Shown: positions 41,622-51,150 of the stretch, in pieces
Position numbering within the stretch: position 1 is the first letter of the stretch
Layout of the letters: each line of letters starts with the position of its first letter
DNA from: Bettongia penicillata ogilbyi
Taxonomy: Eukaryota; Chordata; Mammalia; Diprotodontia; Potoroidae
Direction: 5' to 3'
Assembly (NCBI GenBank): GCA_023548195.1
Contig: JAJHZJ010000312.1
Span: 124,001-188,000 of the forward strand
Length of the DNA: 64,000 nucleotides
Position numbers and translations under genes: made by a program
Notes under the pieces: model-generated
Told to the model about the DNA's origin: nothing
Databases searched by the model: none
The model's input: only the letters and a program-made list of their open reading frames with translations

Positions 41622-42173
41622 AGGGAAGGAAGGAAGGAAGGAAGGAAGGAAGGAAGGAAGGAAGGAAGGAAGGAAGGAAGGAAGGAAGGAAGGAAGGAAG
41701 GAAGGAAGGAAGGAAGGAAGGAAGGAAGGAAGGAAGGAAAGAAGGAAGGAAGGGAGGGAGGAAGGAGGGAAGGGAGGGAGGGAAGAAGGAAGGAAAGGAA
41801 GGAAGGAAGGAAGGAAGGAAGGAAGGAAGGAAGGAAGGAAGGAAGGAAGGAAGGAAAGAAGGAAGGAAGGAAGGAAGGAAGGAAGGAAGGAAGGGAGGGA
41901 GGAAGGAGGGAAGGGAGGGGAGGGAAGAAGGAAGGAAGGAAGGAAGGAAGGAAGGAAGGAAGGAAGGAAGGAAGGAAGGAAGGAAGGAAGGAAGGAAGGA
42001 AGGAAGGAAGGAAGGAAGGAAGAAAGGAGGAAGGAAGGAAGGAAGGAAGGAAGGAGGAAGGAAGGAAGGAAAAAGGAAAGGAAGGAAGGAAGGAAGGAAG
42101 GAAGGAAGGAAGGAAGGAAGGAAGGAAGGAAGGAAGGAAGGAAGGAAGGAAGGAAGGAAGGAAGGAAGGAAGG
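41622..42173 (+). repeat. Long (GGAA)n microsatellite with higher-order variant blocks
   Basis: About 550 bp of GGAA units. Two variant blocks rich in GGGA (41751-41789 and 41892-41930) are nearly identical and about 141 bp apart, each preceded by a ggaaagaagg variant (41736, 41853), so a segment was duplicated inside the array. More single variants follow at 42020-42080. The 213-codon frame across it (41596-42237) is a repeat artefact. Confidence 0.95.
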
Positions 42174-42467
42174 ACCCTTTTTTTATATAAGTATAATCAA
42201 GTATACTATATTCCTGTGTTGGTCAAGTGATGTCTAAAAATTTATATCTTGTTCAACAAATTGTACGGTCATCTCTCTGTCACAAGGTAGGTAGCCTCTT
42301 CCTTTATCAGTCCTCTGGATTTAAGGACATCCAAATGATCCATTATGATTCCAAAGGACTGGTTTAGCTGTCCACTCATGACACAGAGGTAATGAAGCAA
42401 TATGTAGAATAAAAATATGTTTTGGCCATTACATCATGGTTATTTGTGTTACAGAAATTCACATCAT
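42174..42467. other. Unassigned spacer
   Basis: Nothing recognised. Confidence 0.4.
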
Positions 42468-42468
<1 letters not shown>

Positions 42469-42539
<71 letters not shown>

Positions 42540-42552
42540 GTAGGTAGGTAGA
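42469..42552 (+). repeat. (GATA)n with GGTA end
   Basis: About 18 GATA units then three GGTA units. Ends about 10 bp before the head of the following SINE. Confidence 0.95.
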
Positions 42553-42559
42553 TTCAAAC

Positions 42560-42805
42560 AGATAGGTAGCTCTGTGGATAGAATAGTGGACCTGGAGTCA
42601 GGAAGACCTGAGTTCAAATCCAGCCTCAGACTCTTACGAGCTGTGTGACCCTGGGCAAGTCACTCAACCCTGTTTGCCTCAGTTTCTTCATCTGTAAAGT
42701 GATCTGAAGAAGAAAATGTCAAAACATTCCAGTCTCACTGCCAAGAAAATCCCAAATAGGATTACAAAGTATTGAAAATGACTGAACAAAAACAAAAGAT
42801 ACTCA
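42560..42805 (+). mobile_element. tRNA-headed SINE with BovB/RTE tail (plus), full length
   Basis: Head 'gataggtagctctgtggata', B box-like 'gagttcaaatccagc', 'gtgaccctgggcaagtcact', 'tgccaagaaaatcccaaata', 'ttgaaaatgactgaacaaaa'. Among the best preserved copies in the window. Confidence 0.92.
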
Positions 42806-42961
42806 TTCAAGCCTTTTCAAATTGTATTTATTTTAAAATCAGTTATTTGTATTAATTTTAGGGATCTATTTATATTTTATGGGATTCTGTTTATGGGACC
42901 TATAACTTTCAGAGCACTAACTACCTTAGTCTGGAATTTTCATGTACAAAAGGTGGCTTCT
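42806..42961. other. Unassigned spacer
   Basis: Nothing recognised. Confidence 0.4.
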
Positions 42962-43095
42962 GAATCATTTTAAACCACCTTTTTCCTGTAGAATGTAAGC
43001 TTCCGGAGGGCAGGAACTATTTGAGTTTGTATCTTTGTATGGTCAGTGCTTACTAAATATTTGTAGAATTTCCTTGACTCAAATTGAATTAATCA
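42962..43095 (+). mobile_element. L2 3' end (plus)
   Basis: 'ctgtagaatgtaagcttccg', 'gagggcaggaactatttgag', 'gtgcttactaaatatttgta' and 'gaatttccttgactcaaatt'. Confidence 0.75.
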
Positions 43096-44390
43096 CAACT
43101 GTATTTTTTTCACTTTCCTTTTCTTATCCTAGAAGCACAGAGTCTTAATAGACAAAATACATATTTGAGAAAATTAATTCTGAATGAATGCAATGAGTGT
43201 AATTATCAGAAAGAAAAGTTGAAAAGTGGTACCATCCCATGCCTAAATCCCTGGCCGAGAATATAAAAAAATCTCTCTTTATTTTACCAAGTATCTGAGT
43301 CCCACAGCTGCATTTTGTTTATAGCATAGCAATCTGAGCTTTTTAGATACACAGATTCTACCTGACAGTGTTAATTATGCTGAAACAAAAATGTGAGGGT
43401 TTTGTGGGTTGCTGTTTATTTTTACCTTTTACATATAGTACTATAGTGATTTTTTTAATTAAAACCTGATTTTAAATTAAAAGTAAGTGCCCAAACTAGT
43501 GAATTAAAGAAATCAAAAAAAGAAAAAAAACTAGCCCCAATTCTCCATCTTCTTTCTGACTAAGGATTGTGGAAACTTAGTCACTTTGAGGCAGTTAATG
43601 CCCTCCTCTCTTTTATCAAAGGTTAAGAAGCTGGTTTAGGGGAGTAATCGAAATAAGATCCTCACCCCTTGGATTTTCAGCCTTTTGGGGCAGAACTGTA
43701 TCTATCTTCTTGTGCCTTACAGCCCCATATATATTACTTTACTCAACAAATGTTGAATAAAAACAAATTCTCCCTTTTGTGTGTATTTCTAGCAATCGAT
43801 AACAGTGAAATCTGAGCAGGTTTAAAACTCTGATTAGTGCTGCCCTGGACTTAATGTTGGGCCTTCAGACATGCAACCAAAGAAAAAGGGATCCCTCAGG
43901 ACCTGGGATGTATTTCCTTTAAAAAAAAAATTAGGTTAAAAAAAAAACTCAAGGAGGGAAATTAAGCTGTGTCTGGATTTTTAATGAGGGAACCAAGTTG
44001 AACTAAAAAATTAAAGGGAAGTCACAAAAGGGAAGCACGCAGACTGAGGGGGGAGGCAGTCCCATCTGCTTTGCCTTGGTAAGGACCCATATGTATGGGA
44101 GGAAGTGGGGGAGGGTAGGTGATGGAAATTTGGATTGATTGTATTTTTAAAAAACCCTTTAGTGCCAGAAACCTGGTTGGTGAACAAAGCTGTTGACCCA
44201 GGTACAACCGAGACATGTAGTTGCTGTGGGCAATAGTCAAAATCAGGTTAAGAAATGCTAGTTGGCTGGCATAGGGATTACTCAGACAGAATATAGGTCA
44301 GGGCAGGTAACTGGCATCAGGAATGAAAATTCTCCAGACAAGAAAAGAGAGCAGGTCAATCAAACAGATGAAGGACTTGGGTCTAATGCA
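43096..44390. other. Repeat-poor, apparently unique DNA
   Basis: The longest stretch where I see almost no repeat: only a weak L2-like end at 43680-43765. AT-rich, with homeodomain-type TAATTA words near 43175, 43375 and 43460. No plausible exon. Candidate for conserved non-coding sequence, untested. Confidence 0.35.
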
Positions 44391-44600
44391 TGGGGATCTT
44401 AACTGGAGATCCATAGAGAGAATTCATCAGGTTCATAAACTCAAATGGGAAATAATTGCATTTCTATGTCAATATGATTCACTTTCTTTATTATCCAATG
44501 TATTTTATTTTAGATATTTAAAAACATTACTCTGAGAAGAGATCCACAGGCCTCACCAGACTATTAAAGGGATCTGTGACATTAAAAATTAAGAGCCCAA
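44391..44600 (+). mobile_element. Non-autonomous hAT-like transposon (probable)
   Basis: Termini 'ggggatcttaactgg' and, at the right, 'attaagagccc' (complement gggctcttaat). Internal 'tgagaagagatccacaggcc' and 'tcaccagactattaaaggga' match a familiar Charlie-like element (ccttctcaga...ctggtgaagcc). Target duplication not found. Confidence 0.5.
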
Positions 44601-44604
44601 CCAA

Positions 44605-44995
44605 GGCAACACTGTATACAGAAGCAGTAATATTGCTTTAAGAATGACTTGGAGCAACTAAGTTATTTTGACTATTATAAATAATGCAAATTAAAAATAA
44701 AGGACTTATGAAAAGAGACACTATCTACATCCTGAGAAAGAACTGATAAATAGAAGTGTGTGTAGAATAATTTTAAATATATATGGCTATTTGTGTCTAA
44801 TAGCAGCCATCTCTAGTGGGTGAGGGATGGAAGAAAAAAAAGAAAATTATAGGATAACTTTTTGCATATTTGGAGGGAATAACAAGTTGGCCATGGTAGA
44901 TCTGCAGTTTCATGTGAAATCATCCTTTTATTATACTGTTATGGAAATGCTTGTTTTGTTCCCTGAATTGAAAATAAAATAAACTTTTAAAAATA
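44605..44995 (+). mobile_element. L1 3'UTR (plus), 5' truncated
   Basis: 'gaatgacttggagcaactaa', 'acatcctgagaaagaactga', 'taatagcagccatctctagt', 'agtttcatgtgaaatcatcc' and 'tatggaaatgcttgttttgt' then an A-rich tail. Pairs with 60555-61030. Confidence 0.8.
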
Positions 44996-46065
44996 GAAAA
45001 AAAGAAAAATTAAAATGAAAGCAAAAGAACTCTCTGATTATTAGGTCAGAACGAATCTCACAGAGATGCAACTTAATTCCTTGCAGAGCTCCTTGAGAAC
45101 CTCTGGAATTACCTGCATCCTCAAAGTCCCAGATTCATTCAGCTGGCTCACCTTAGTTAGGTTTGAGTTCAGGCCATTTATGCTGGGCCTTATCTATATT
45201 GGGGGTAGTTCATGGAGGGAGGGGAGATGGGAGGGGGGATGGGAGAGACATGGGAGGGGGGATGGGTCATCTGCATTCCTCACCTTCAAGAATTTCCAAC
45301 ATCTGTATTGAGAGAGAGAGTCATATTTCTGACCCGATTTAGCACTCAATGAGGTGCCCCTGGGCTGTTTTATCAGGGATTTTTATCTTCAGAAGAGTTC
45401 ATTCCCTGGAGACCATAGGTTTCCTGGGACAGGGTCTAGGGTTTGCCTATGGTTCTTCCATAAGATTTTTTTTAAGCGCCAGCTGGTGGAATATTCTACC
45501 CCAGCAGCTGCTTCTTTCAATCACTGTCCAGCCTCTAATGCACAGGACTCAGGGTAATCATTGCATTTCACTGCGCCCTGGGGGTGTTTCTCCTTGTGCA
45601 TATATAATGAATTCAAGGAACAGTCTGCTTTTATCGTGAGTCACTTCCACTGCTACCACCTGGGACTTAGAATGCTCTCCTTTTGAGAACTATAAGTTCA
45701 GTACAGCTGTTTTTTGTTTTTATTCTCCTTTCTTACTTTCCTTAGAAGAAAGTCATTAGTCACTTAATATACAGGAAATCATTTTAATACAATGTAATGA
45801 ATTGGAATGAAAACTAGATATCATGTAAATGAATGGTGATTTCATACCATAATGGAAATCTTGTCTTGTCCATCTTGAAATTTGTTATACTTGAGTAATT
45901 TCTCAGTTCTAGTTTTCTTGTGTGGTCTCCTGAACTCAAGCCCTTTCCAACCCAGATCTTTCTTCCAGGTTCCCTCTGGAAGCTCACTTTCTATCTGCTA
46001 TATATTTAGAGTGCTTTCTTGAAGTCACTCTCCCTGCAGTTTTTGTGATTTCCCTTTTGTTGAGT
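44996..46065. other. Repeat-poor, apparently unique DNA
   Basis: No interspersed repeat recognised. Overlapping plus frames at 45066-45639 (81, 96 and 67 codons) have no recognised domain. Includes the short minisatellite at 45215-45270. Confidence 0.35.
45215..45270 (+). repeat. GGGAGGGGGGAT-type minisatellite
   Basis: Roughly 2.5 imperfect copies of 'gggaggggggatgggagaga' followed by cat. G-runs make it a potential G-quadruplex. Confidence 0.75.
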
Positions 46066-46068
46066 GTG

Positions 46069-46123
46069 CAAGATTTTACCATCAAATTTAAAACAAACCC
46101 TCTTCCAATCAGACTATGCTACT
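46069..46123 (+). repeat. Left copy of ~50-bp direct repeat flanking a SINE
   Basis: Starts caagattttaccatcaaatt and includes 'cttccaatcagactatgct'. The right copy is at 46378-46430. Confidence 0.7.
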
Positions 46124-46129
46124 ATTTCA

Positions 46130-46373
46130 CTGTTATTCAGTTGTGTCTGGTTCTTCATGACCTAATTTGGGGTTTTTTCGACAAATACAGTGGAATAGTT
46201 TGTCATTTTTCTCTACAGCTTATTTTACAAATGAGGAAACTGAGGCAAACATGGTTAAGTGACTTGCCCGGAGTCACACTCTTAGTAAATGTCTGAGGTC
46301 AGACTTGAACTCAGGAAGATGTCTTCCTGATTCCCGACTCTGCACTCTATCCATTGCACCACCTAGATACCCC
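46130..46373 (-). mobile_element. tRNA-headed SINE with BovB/RTE tail (minus), full length
   Basis: 'cagttgtgtctggttcttca', 'cagtggaatagtttgtcatt', 'gtgacttgcccggagtcaca', 'tctatccattgcaccaccta'. Bounded by the direct repeats at 46069-46123 and 46378-46430. Confidence 0.9.
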
Positions 46374-46377
46374 TCCT

Positions 46378-46430
46378 CAAGATTTTACCCTCAAATTTAA
46401 CTTCCTTCCAATCACACACCATGCGACTAT
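46378..46430 (+). repeat. Right copy of ~50-bp direct repeat flanking a SINE
   Basis: Starts caagattttaccctcaaatt and includes 'cttccaatcacacaccatgc'. Matches the left copy with several substitutions and a small gap. Confidence 0.7.
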
Positions 46431-46506
46431 AGACAACTCAGTTCCATATACAACAATTTTTTTTTATTTCTCTTTTTAGTTCAAACTTCTCCTTGGTTAC
46501 ATTGTT

Positions 46507-46757
46507 TCTCTCTCTCTCTCTCCCTCCCCCTCTCCCTCTCCCTCTCCCTCTCTCTCCCTCTCCCTCTCTGTCTCTCCCTCTCTCCCTCTTTCTCTGTCTC
46601 TCTGTCTCTCTCTCTGTCTGTCTCTCTCTCTCCCTCTCTCTCTCTCTGTCTCTCTCTGTCTCTGTCTCTCTCTCTCTGTCTCTCTCTTTCCCTCCCTCCC
46701 TCCCTCCCTCCCTCTCTCTCTCTCTCCCCATCTGTCTCCTCCCCTCCCTTTCTTTCT
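46507..46757 (+). repeat. Compound CT / CCCTCT / CTGT / CCCT microsatellite
   Basis: About 250 bp of pyrimidine repeats with shifting unit, including six tccc units near 46690-46712. Arg/Glu and Ser/Leu frames over it are artefacts. Confidence 0.95.
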
Positions 46758-46934
46758 GACATTTTATTTCTTATTTTTTGTTTCTTGCTGTTTTCCCCTC
46801 CTCTACACCTGAGTCAAAAGCTTTCCATCTATCACACTTGCTACACAGTAAAATTCCAGATTTCATATGATTTAAAGTTATCTTTATGGTCATCTATTTC
46901 AACCCTAACCAATCAAACAATCCCCACATCAACA
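46758..46934 (-). mobile_element. Weak MIR3/L3 tail trace (minus)
   Basis: 'ccagatttcatatgatttaa' and 'ggtcatctatttcaaccc' resemble the reverse MIR3 tail; the rest is unassigned. Confidence 0.35.
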
Positions 46935-47033
46935 ATACTAGCTATAGAAAGAATGCTACCACTGATTAGGGAGCAAGGAGGGCTAGACTTGATGACCCAT
47001 AAGGTGCCTTCTACCTCTAGGATTCTTTGACTT
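46935..47033 (+). mobile_element. L3 3' end (plus)
   Basis: 'ggctagacttgatgacccat' with 'aaggtgccttctacctctag' and 'gattctttgact'. Confidence 0.6.
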
Positions 47034-47035
47034 TT

Positions 47036-47168
47036 TTTCCTCTTGTTATTATTTTTTCTAATTCAGTAAAATATTTTTTTGTAATTTAAATGGAATGGCA
47101 TTGAATATATAAATTAGTTTAGGTAAAATTTTCATTTTTATTATATTGTCCCAGCTTACCTATGAATA
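47036..47168 (-). mobile_element. Older L1 ORF2 fragment (minus)
   Basis: 'taatttaaatggaatggcat', 'tgaatatataaattagttta' and 'ttttattatattgtcccagc' match the reverse of a central L1 ORF2 region (A/T-rich block around the RT domain). Confidence 0.5.
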
Positions 47169-47169
47169 A

Positions 47170-47738
47170 TTAATATTTTTCTAATTTTTTCTTCTCTCCC
47201 CCTGCCCTAAAGATGTCTACCATTAGACACAAGTGTGTGTGTGTGTGTGTGTCTGTAAAATCATTCTATACATACTTCTATTTATTAGCTTTTCCTCTGG
47301 ATGCAGATAGCATCTTCCTTCATATGTCCTTTGTAGTTAATTGGGGTATTTATAAGAGTCAAAATGACTTATTTGCTCAAAGTTGTTCTCAAAACAATAT
47401 TGCTGTTACTATATACAACATTCTCTTGGCTATGTTCATTTCACTTGTCATTATTCTATGCAAGTCTATCCATGTATTTCTAAGATCAATGAGCTCATTA
47501 TTTCTTATAGCACAGGAGTATTCCATCACAATCATATACCATGACTTGTTCAGCCCATTCCCATTCTCCAATTGACAGGCATCCCCACAATTTCTAGTTC
47601 TTTGCCACCACAAAGAATTGCTATAAATATTTTACAATGTATATCTTCCTTTCCTTTTTCTCTAATCATCTTTGGAAATGGACCTAATAGTAATATTGCT
47701 GGGTCAAAGGGTAGAGACAGTTTAATAACTCTTGGGGC
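47170..47738 (-). mobile_element. L1 ORF2 end and 3'UTR, inverted segment of an L1
   Basis: Minus strand: 'ctaaagatgtctaccattag', 'tctggatgcagatagcatct', 'aacattctcttggctatgtt', 'ggagtattccatcacaatca', 'acttgttcagcccattccca' and 'gggtcaaagggtagagacag'. It meets a plus-strand L1 3' end at 47739. In the L1 consensus the two segments adjoin, so this is best read as the inverted 5' part of one insertion. Contains (GT)n at 47232-47253. Confidence 0.8.
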
Positions 47739-47905
47739 ATAATTAAAAATTTTTTTAAGAAATTTACATGATAACTATTATATATTTAAGAGGAATGGCA
47801 AGTTGTACATAATAAATTTGTAGTTTCATCATTTTTAATTGTACTATCTTATGGAAATGCTTATTTTATTATATAAATTGAAAATAAAGGAAAATTAAAA
47901 AGAAA
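47739..47905 (+). mobile_element. L1 3' terminus (plus), direct segment of the same L1
   Basis: 'aaatttacatgataactatt', 'ggcaagttgtacataataaa', 'cttatggaaatgcttatttt' then an A-rich tail. Starts at the consensus point where the inverted segment stops. Confidence 0.75.
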
Positions 47906-48039
47906 AACTTCTATAACTATTCTATTAATACTGAACATTAAAAAGCTTCTAAAGTTTTCAAGTTCTTTCTCAATAGATCTTAATTAATTGTAACATATAA
48001 GTGCTGCTATCAATACCTGAGGGATGGGAAAGGCAAAGA
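47906..48039. other. Unassigned spacer
   Basis: Nothing recognised. Confidence 0.4.
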
Positions 48040-48125
48040 AGGGAAGATCATTGAGGGCAGGCAACTAGCATGGTGTACCTTGTACATACTATAGAAGGCA
48101 TTTAATAAGTGTCTGTTGAATTGGT
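48040..48125 (+). mobile_element. L2 3' end (plus)
   Basis: 'tcattgagggcaggcaacta' and 'gaaggcatttaataagtgtc' with 'tgttgaattggtt'. Confidence 0.6.
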
Positions 48126-48134
48126 TTGGAAATT

Positions 48135-48290
48135 GGATATGAAAGGGAAAGAAAACAGGATTTTGAATAAAAGGTACCAGGATCAAATCCCAGTTTTACT
48201 CATCACTATATGACTTTTTTTATCCTCACAGAGTTAAGAGTACACTCCAAGGTGCCCCTTAGCTCTAGATCCTACAGATTAGAAATGCGA
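48135..48290 (+). mobile_element. MIR3-type SINE (plus)
   Basis: 'ccaggatcaaatcccagttt', 'gtgccccttagctctagatc' and 'ctacagatt' give a decayed MIR3 with L3-like tail. Confidence 0.45.
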
Positions 48291-48544
48291 CAAAGCTTTT
48301 TAGTTGAGGCAAGTTACTCAGAAGCTCCTAGAAGTGGGGTATAGAAGGAAATCTACCAAGAGGATTGCTATAAGACTTAGGATCTGGATTCTGGCTTCAG
48401 ATATTACATACAGACAACAGGTACTCCCACTACTGTTATATTATCACTAGTGTTATTACCACCAAATATTTTGTATTTTCCCAGGGGAATTTTGGGCAGC
48501 TCTGACCTCCACAAGTTCCTGAGGATGAGCAAACCCATCAGTAT
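48291..48544. other. Unassigned spacer
   Basis: Nothing recognised. The minus-strand 122-codon frame (48404-48772) runs through an L2 end and has no domain. Confidence 0.4.
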
Positions 48545-48685
48545 TGGTGAAAACCCAATCCTCCTCCTTTTCTCAATTAGATTATAAGGTCTCTGAGCAC
48601 AGGGCTGTGTCAGACCTATTTTTATACCCTCAGGGCTTGATAACATGCTTTGCATATTTAATAACTTAAACTGAGTTGAAAAATC
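48545..48685 (+). mobile_element. L2 3' end (plus)
   Basis: 'ttagattataaggtctctga', 'gcacagggctgtgtcagacc', 'ataccctcagggcttgataa' and 'aataacttaaactgagttga'. Confidence 0.65.
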
Positions 48686-48884
48686 TAGACAGGAGGGTGG
48701 GGGACCGGGGAAGTTTGGCAAGTAACAAGTGGAGATGTTACCAGATAAGTAGCTGGTAACATTACACACCAATAGCCCATTGATGGATGTCCTGAAGCAC
48801 AGAAATTAAGGAAGTCTTATGGTTACTTGTGTCAGCTATCAAATGCATAGTTATGGGGGCTATACAGAACTCCATATCCTAAAA
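48686..48884. other. Unassigned spacer
   Basis: Nothing recognised. Confidence 0.4.
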
Positions 48885-49321
48885 AGGATAAAAAAGAGCA
48901 AGGTCTTAATCCTATAGGAATTAGAATATTGAGCAAGGGCTCAAAAAATGGAAGAACTAGAAAGGTAGGAGGGAACAAGACTATAAAAATACAAAACAGA
49001 GGATTTTTATATTTGTTTCTTGAAATGATCAGGAATTTTGAAAATGGGGTGACACAGTCTAACTTGTGGTTTAGAAGGATCACCTGACAACTAAGTGAAG
49101 TATGGCCTAGAGAATTGCTCTGAAAGCAGAACAGACAATACTTGACAACTGATTGAAAATGGGGGAATGGGGGAGAATAAGGACAGTGAACCTTAGGTTA
49201 TAAGGCTATTTGACTCAGAAGATGGGGGTGCTCTCAATAGTAACAGGAAAATTTTTAGAAAGAGAGGAGGGCTTGAGAAAAAAAGAAAATAAGCTCAGCT
49301 TTAGAAATGTTGAGTTGAAGA

Positions 49322-49560
49322 TGTTTTCTTGCTGTCCAGCTCTTCTTGACTTCATGTGGGGTTTTCTTGGTTAAAAAAAAAAAAGTGATTTACCATTTTC
49401 TTCTCCAGCTCATTTTATAGGTGAGGATAGTGAGGCAAACAGAGTTAAGTGACTTGCCCAGGTTTACACAAGTAGTAAAGGTCTGAAGCCAGATTTGAAC
49501 TCAGGAAGATGTTTTCCTGACTCCAGACCAGCAGTCAATCCACTGTGCCACTTAGCTGCC
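49322..49560 (-). mobile_element. tRNA-headed SINE with BovB/RTE tail (minus), nested in L2
   Basis: 'ctgtccagctcttcttgact', 'gattttcttctccagc'-type words near 49395, 'gtgaggatagtgaggcaaac', 'caatccactgtgccacttag'. An A-rich expansion (49374-49384) sits in the middle. Confidence 0.88.
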
Positions 49561-49634
49561 AATCCAATTCAGATGTTCAATAGGTAGATGGAAATATGAG
49601 ACTAAAGTTCAGAAGAGAGGCTAGGGCTAGATAA

Positions 49635-49882
49635 GTAGATGTGGAAATCATATGCTTACAGATGATACTTGAATCCATGAGAGATCATGAAGTGAAATAA
49701 ATACAAAGAAAGAAAAGAAAAAAGCCCAAGATAGAGCTTTGGGGGATTCCCATAGTTAGTGGACGTGACCTGGATGACAAGCCAGCAAAAGAGGCTGAGA
49801 AAGAGATATCAAAAAGGTAGGAGAACAAAAAGAGAGTAGTGTCATGAAAACCTAGAGAGAAAAGAGTATCAAGGATAACCAT
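49635..49882 (-). pseudogene. L2 reverse transcriptase remnant
   Basis: The minus-strand frame from 49882 to 49685 reads ...RPLTMGIPQSSILGFFLFFL, a clear decayed form of the L2 RT block RPLTVGVPQGSVLGPLLFSLY. About 20 codons further on (49635-49667), where L2 should have Y-H-L-Y-A-D-D-T-x-I-Y, the text gives Y-H-L-stop-A-Y-D-F-H-I-Y. The catalytic aspartate pair is therefore lost and a stop interrupts. Dead retrotransposon polymerase. Confidence 0.8.
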
Positions 49883-50119
49883 GTGACATACATGGTCAAC
49901 AAGGATGAAGATTGAGAAATGGTCCTTAGATTTAGCAACTAAAAAATCATTGGTAACTTTAGAAAAAGCAATTTCAATTGAATGATGAGGTTATAAACCA
50001 GATTGTAGAATGTTAAAAAGAGAATGAGAGAGAAGGAAATGGAAGCACCTATTGTAAATGGTCTTCTCAAGGAGTTTAGCTACAAAAAGGAGGACATGTA
50101 GGGGGGCAATGGCTGGCAA

Positions 50120-50170
50120 GGATGGATGGATGGATGGATGGATGGATGGATGGATGGATGGATGGATGGA
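50120..50170 (+). repeat. (GGAT)n microsatellite
   Basis: About 12 GGAT units interrupting the L2 at 'ggcaaggatgga'. Confidence 0.95.
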
Positions 50171-50568
50171 TCAAGTGAAGGGTTTTTGAGGATAAGCAAG
50201 ACATGAGCCTGTTTGTAGGCAGTAGGGAAGCAACCAATAGGCAGAGAGAAATGAAGATTAGTGAGAGTACAGAAGTGATAATTTGGGCAATCTACTGGAG
50301 AAATCTAGATGGGATGTTGTCCCTTTTCAATGCAGAGAGATTAACCTTGGTAATGAGAAGGGTCACTTCTTCATGGGACAAAGGAGTGAAGGAGGAAACA
50401 GTAGTGCAAGGTATCTGACTGATGAATTGCCTCCATTTTATCAGTAAAATATAAGACAATTTTCTCAGCTGAGAGGGTAGGGGGAGGAGGACTTGTTATT
50501 AGAGGTTGAAGGGGAGATGAAAGAATTTGGAAAATGTGGTGTAATGAGTGGGATAGTGAATCTATTTT

Positions 50569-50620
50569 TTGTTGTTCAGCTGTTTTAGCCATGTTTGATT
50601 CTCTGTGACCCCATTAGGAA
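50569..50620 (-). mobile_element. SINE 3' tail stub (minus)
   Basis: 'tgttgttcagctgttttagc' and 'tctctgtgaccccattagg' are the tail complement of the BovB-tailed SINE; severely 5' truncated. Confidence 0.65.
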
Positions 50621-51084
50621 GGTATAACAAGGTCACCTTCCTACAGTGGGGTCTGTTAAGATTACATAACATAAATTTGTAATGAACCCAGTCAACATGG
50701 CTTCAGGATTTTCTCTAGCTTCATTCAGTGGCATGCTTACATAGGAGCAAAAGGAACAGATGGTGGAAATAATTCCTTGCAAGTGATACGATAAGGGGGG
50801 AAGGGTATTAAGAAAAGAAAATAGGATAGAATTGAACTTGTTCACCCAGGAGTCAAGCTGGGGAAGGCAGAAGAATGGATTTAGTGTAGGAATGATGACC
50901 TATGAAAATCTAAGAGGTGGAGGGACTGGGGTCCACAATGAGGACAGAGAGCAGGGTTTGGGGTTGAAAGGAAGAATGATAACATGTTATAATCAGGCAA
51001 AGGAATTTCAGAACATGGAAGTAAGACATTCGTGGATGACGGCAGAATCAAGGGTATGAGCAGAGATATTGTGAAGCTCAAAAG
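50621..51084. other. Unassigned purine-rich DNA, possibly L2 5' continuation
   Basis: Composition continues that of the L2, but I recognise no diagnostic words. Confidence 0.3.
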
Positions 51085-51150
51085 ACATAAAGGATATCAA
51101 GCACTTTGTAAATCTTAAAGTTCTAGATCAATGACAATTATTATTATATG
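51085..51150 (+). mobile_element. MIR 3' end (plus)
   Basis: 'tatcaagcactttgtaaatc' and 'tcttaaagttctagatcaat' with gacaattattatta. Confidence 0.5.

Larger units (their letters stand above)
48885..50565 (-). mobile_element. Long L2 LINE (minus), ORF2 RT region, split by a SINE and a microsatellite
   Basis: Reverse L2 over about 1.4 kb of its own sequence: 'tggggtgacacagtctaact', 'gctttagaaatgttgagttg', (SINE 49322-49560), 'gattcccatagttagtggac', 'gagagaaaagagtatcaagg', 'tggtaactttagaaaaagca', 'ttataaaccagattgtagaa', (GGAT array), 'gtttgtaggcagtagggaag' and 'gacaattttctcagctgaga'. The most complete L2 in the window; it may extend to about 51080. Confidence 0.85.

Noticed and set aside
41596..42237. 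213-codon open frame, the longest in the window
   Set aside because: It is a translation of the GGAA microsatellite (Gly-Arg-Lys-Glu repeats) plus short flanks; no gene.
42560..42805. tRNA-like heads with A and B box-like motifs in SINEs
   Set aside because: They are SINE heads joined to RTE tails, lacking a cloverleaf acceptor stem and 3' end, so not tRNA genes.
45066..45639. Overlapping plus-strand frames in the repeat-poor island
   Set aside because: No recognised domain, no splice signals of note, and different frames overlap; no support for coding.
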